Shown here: positions 63,792-64,000 of the stretch, piece by piece
How the letters are laid out: every line of letters starts with the position of its first letter
Numbering within the stretch: position 1 is the stretch's first letter
Assembly: GCA_002869895.2 (NCBI GenBank)
Contig: NEWP02000002.1
Location: 1 to 64,000, forward strand
DNA from: Nitrospira sp. CG24E
GTDB taxonomy: Bacteria; Nitrospirota; Nitrospiria; Nitrospirales; Nitrospiraceae
DNA: 64,000 nt
Reading direction: 5' to 3'
The notes under the pieces: generated by a model
Database searches by the model: none
Told to the model about the DNA's origin: nothing
Seen by the model: only the letters and a program-made list of their open reading frames with translations
Program-made: the position numbers and the translations under genes

Positions 63792-64000
63792 ATGTTACGA
63801 CGTCTGTGCGCATTGATCGCGCTCGCCACTCTGTTCGCCGCAACACCGGTTTGGGCGGCCCAAATGAGCCGTCCTCAAGTGGAGTACTCGGCCGATTCGA
63901 TGATTCAAAGTGAGGAAGGAACTATCCAGCAGCGTATCTACGTGACACCGGCCAAAGAGCGCAAGGAAATGCTGACAGGCGCCGGCGATGGGGCGGTCCA
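63792..64000 (+). CDS. Exported protein (3' end outside window)
   Basis: ATG 63792 follows GGAAGGAG at six bases, and the frame is open to the window edge (69 codons visible). A signal peptide (LCALIALATLFAATPVWAAQ) precedes VEYSADSMIQSEEG and QQRIYVTPAKERKEML. The latter part resembles the start of LolA/DUF4412-like lipid-binding beta proteins, but too little is visible to assign a family. Confidence 0.75.
   Translation, partial: MLRRLCALIALATLFAATPVWAAQMSRPQVEYSADSMIQSEEGTIQQRIYVTPAKERKEMLTGAGDGAV

Overview
The window looks like a chromosome segment of a Nitrospira-type bacterium (phylum Nitrospirota). This is inferred from gene content: LEPR-XLL repeat proteins beside a SecA-like/M50-HlyD locus, families of degenerate multicopper oxidases, a very large multihaem cytochrome c, and many short intergenic palindromes of the kind common in those genomes. 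No rRNA or other taxonomic marker is present, so the assignment is tentative. Strong ribosome binding sites (GGAGG type) precede many genes and were used to trim starts.

Layout. 1-1.1 kb: the end of an exported protein gene, a MITE-like element and a small zinc-ribbon protein. 1.3-6.0 kb (+): a tight operon of DUF6502 protein, DUF5666 lipoprotein and a cytochrome with 30 CXXCH motifs. 6.0-8.1 kb (-): an NHL beta-propeller protein and a PilZ-domain protein. 8.2-21.9 kb (-): a probable six-gene unit for secreted proteins, in transcription order a 2048-aa SdrD/TIG/beta-helix protein, three cupredoxin or multicopper-oxidase-like proteins with incomplete and partly complementary copper motifs, a small exported protein and an S8 protease.

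23-37.5 kb (-): the most striking region. A DUF3467 protein, a GAF-HlyD fusion, a PqqD/M50-HlyD fusion, a truncated SecA paralogue, a second HlyD and a TolC protein lie immediately upstream of two paralogous LEPR-XLL proteins with YDG/MBG repeats. No ABC exporter is present. The arrangement suggests a dedicated SecA-like/HlyD/TolC export machine and its substrates. The 2048-aa gene and both LEPR-XLL genes share a CCCTCCT-NN-GGRGG motif upstream, which hints at co-regulation of the surface proteins.

38-49.7 kb: mostly ordinary metabolism and signalling (GlgB, DUF882/M15-like Tat protein, DUF4139 protein, DsbA-like protein, an HD-GYP-like protein coupled to a hybrid histidine kinase, a B12-binding radical SAM enzyme). 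49.8-54.8 kb (-): a CzcA/CzcB-type metal efflux pair with a His-rich exported protein. 55-64 kb: 1-Cys peroxiredoxin, DUF748 protein, tRNA-Arg(UCU), small exported and membrane proteins, Tex, a bacterioferritin-like protein and the start of an exported protein.

Intergenic DNA is rich in repeats: two copies of a ~125-bp palindrome, a 187-bp element with 20-bp terminal inverted repeats, three long TTTGGT-type hairpins, several GGGACTGGCTCCGCC palindromes, and short CACGCTTCACG-type word repeats.
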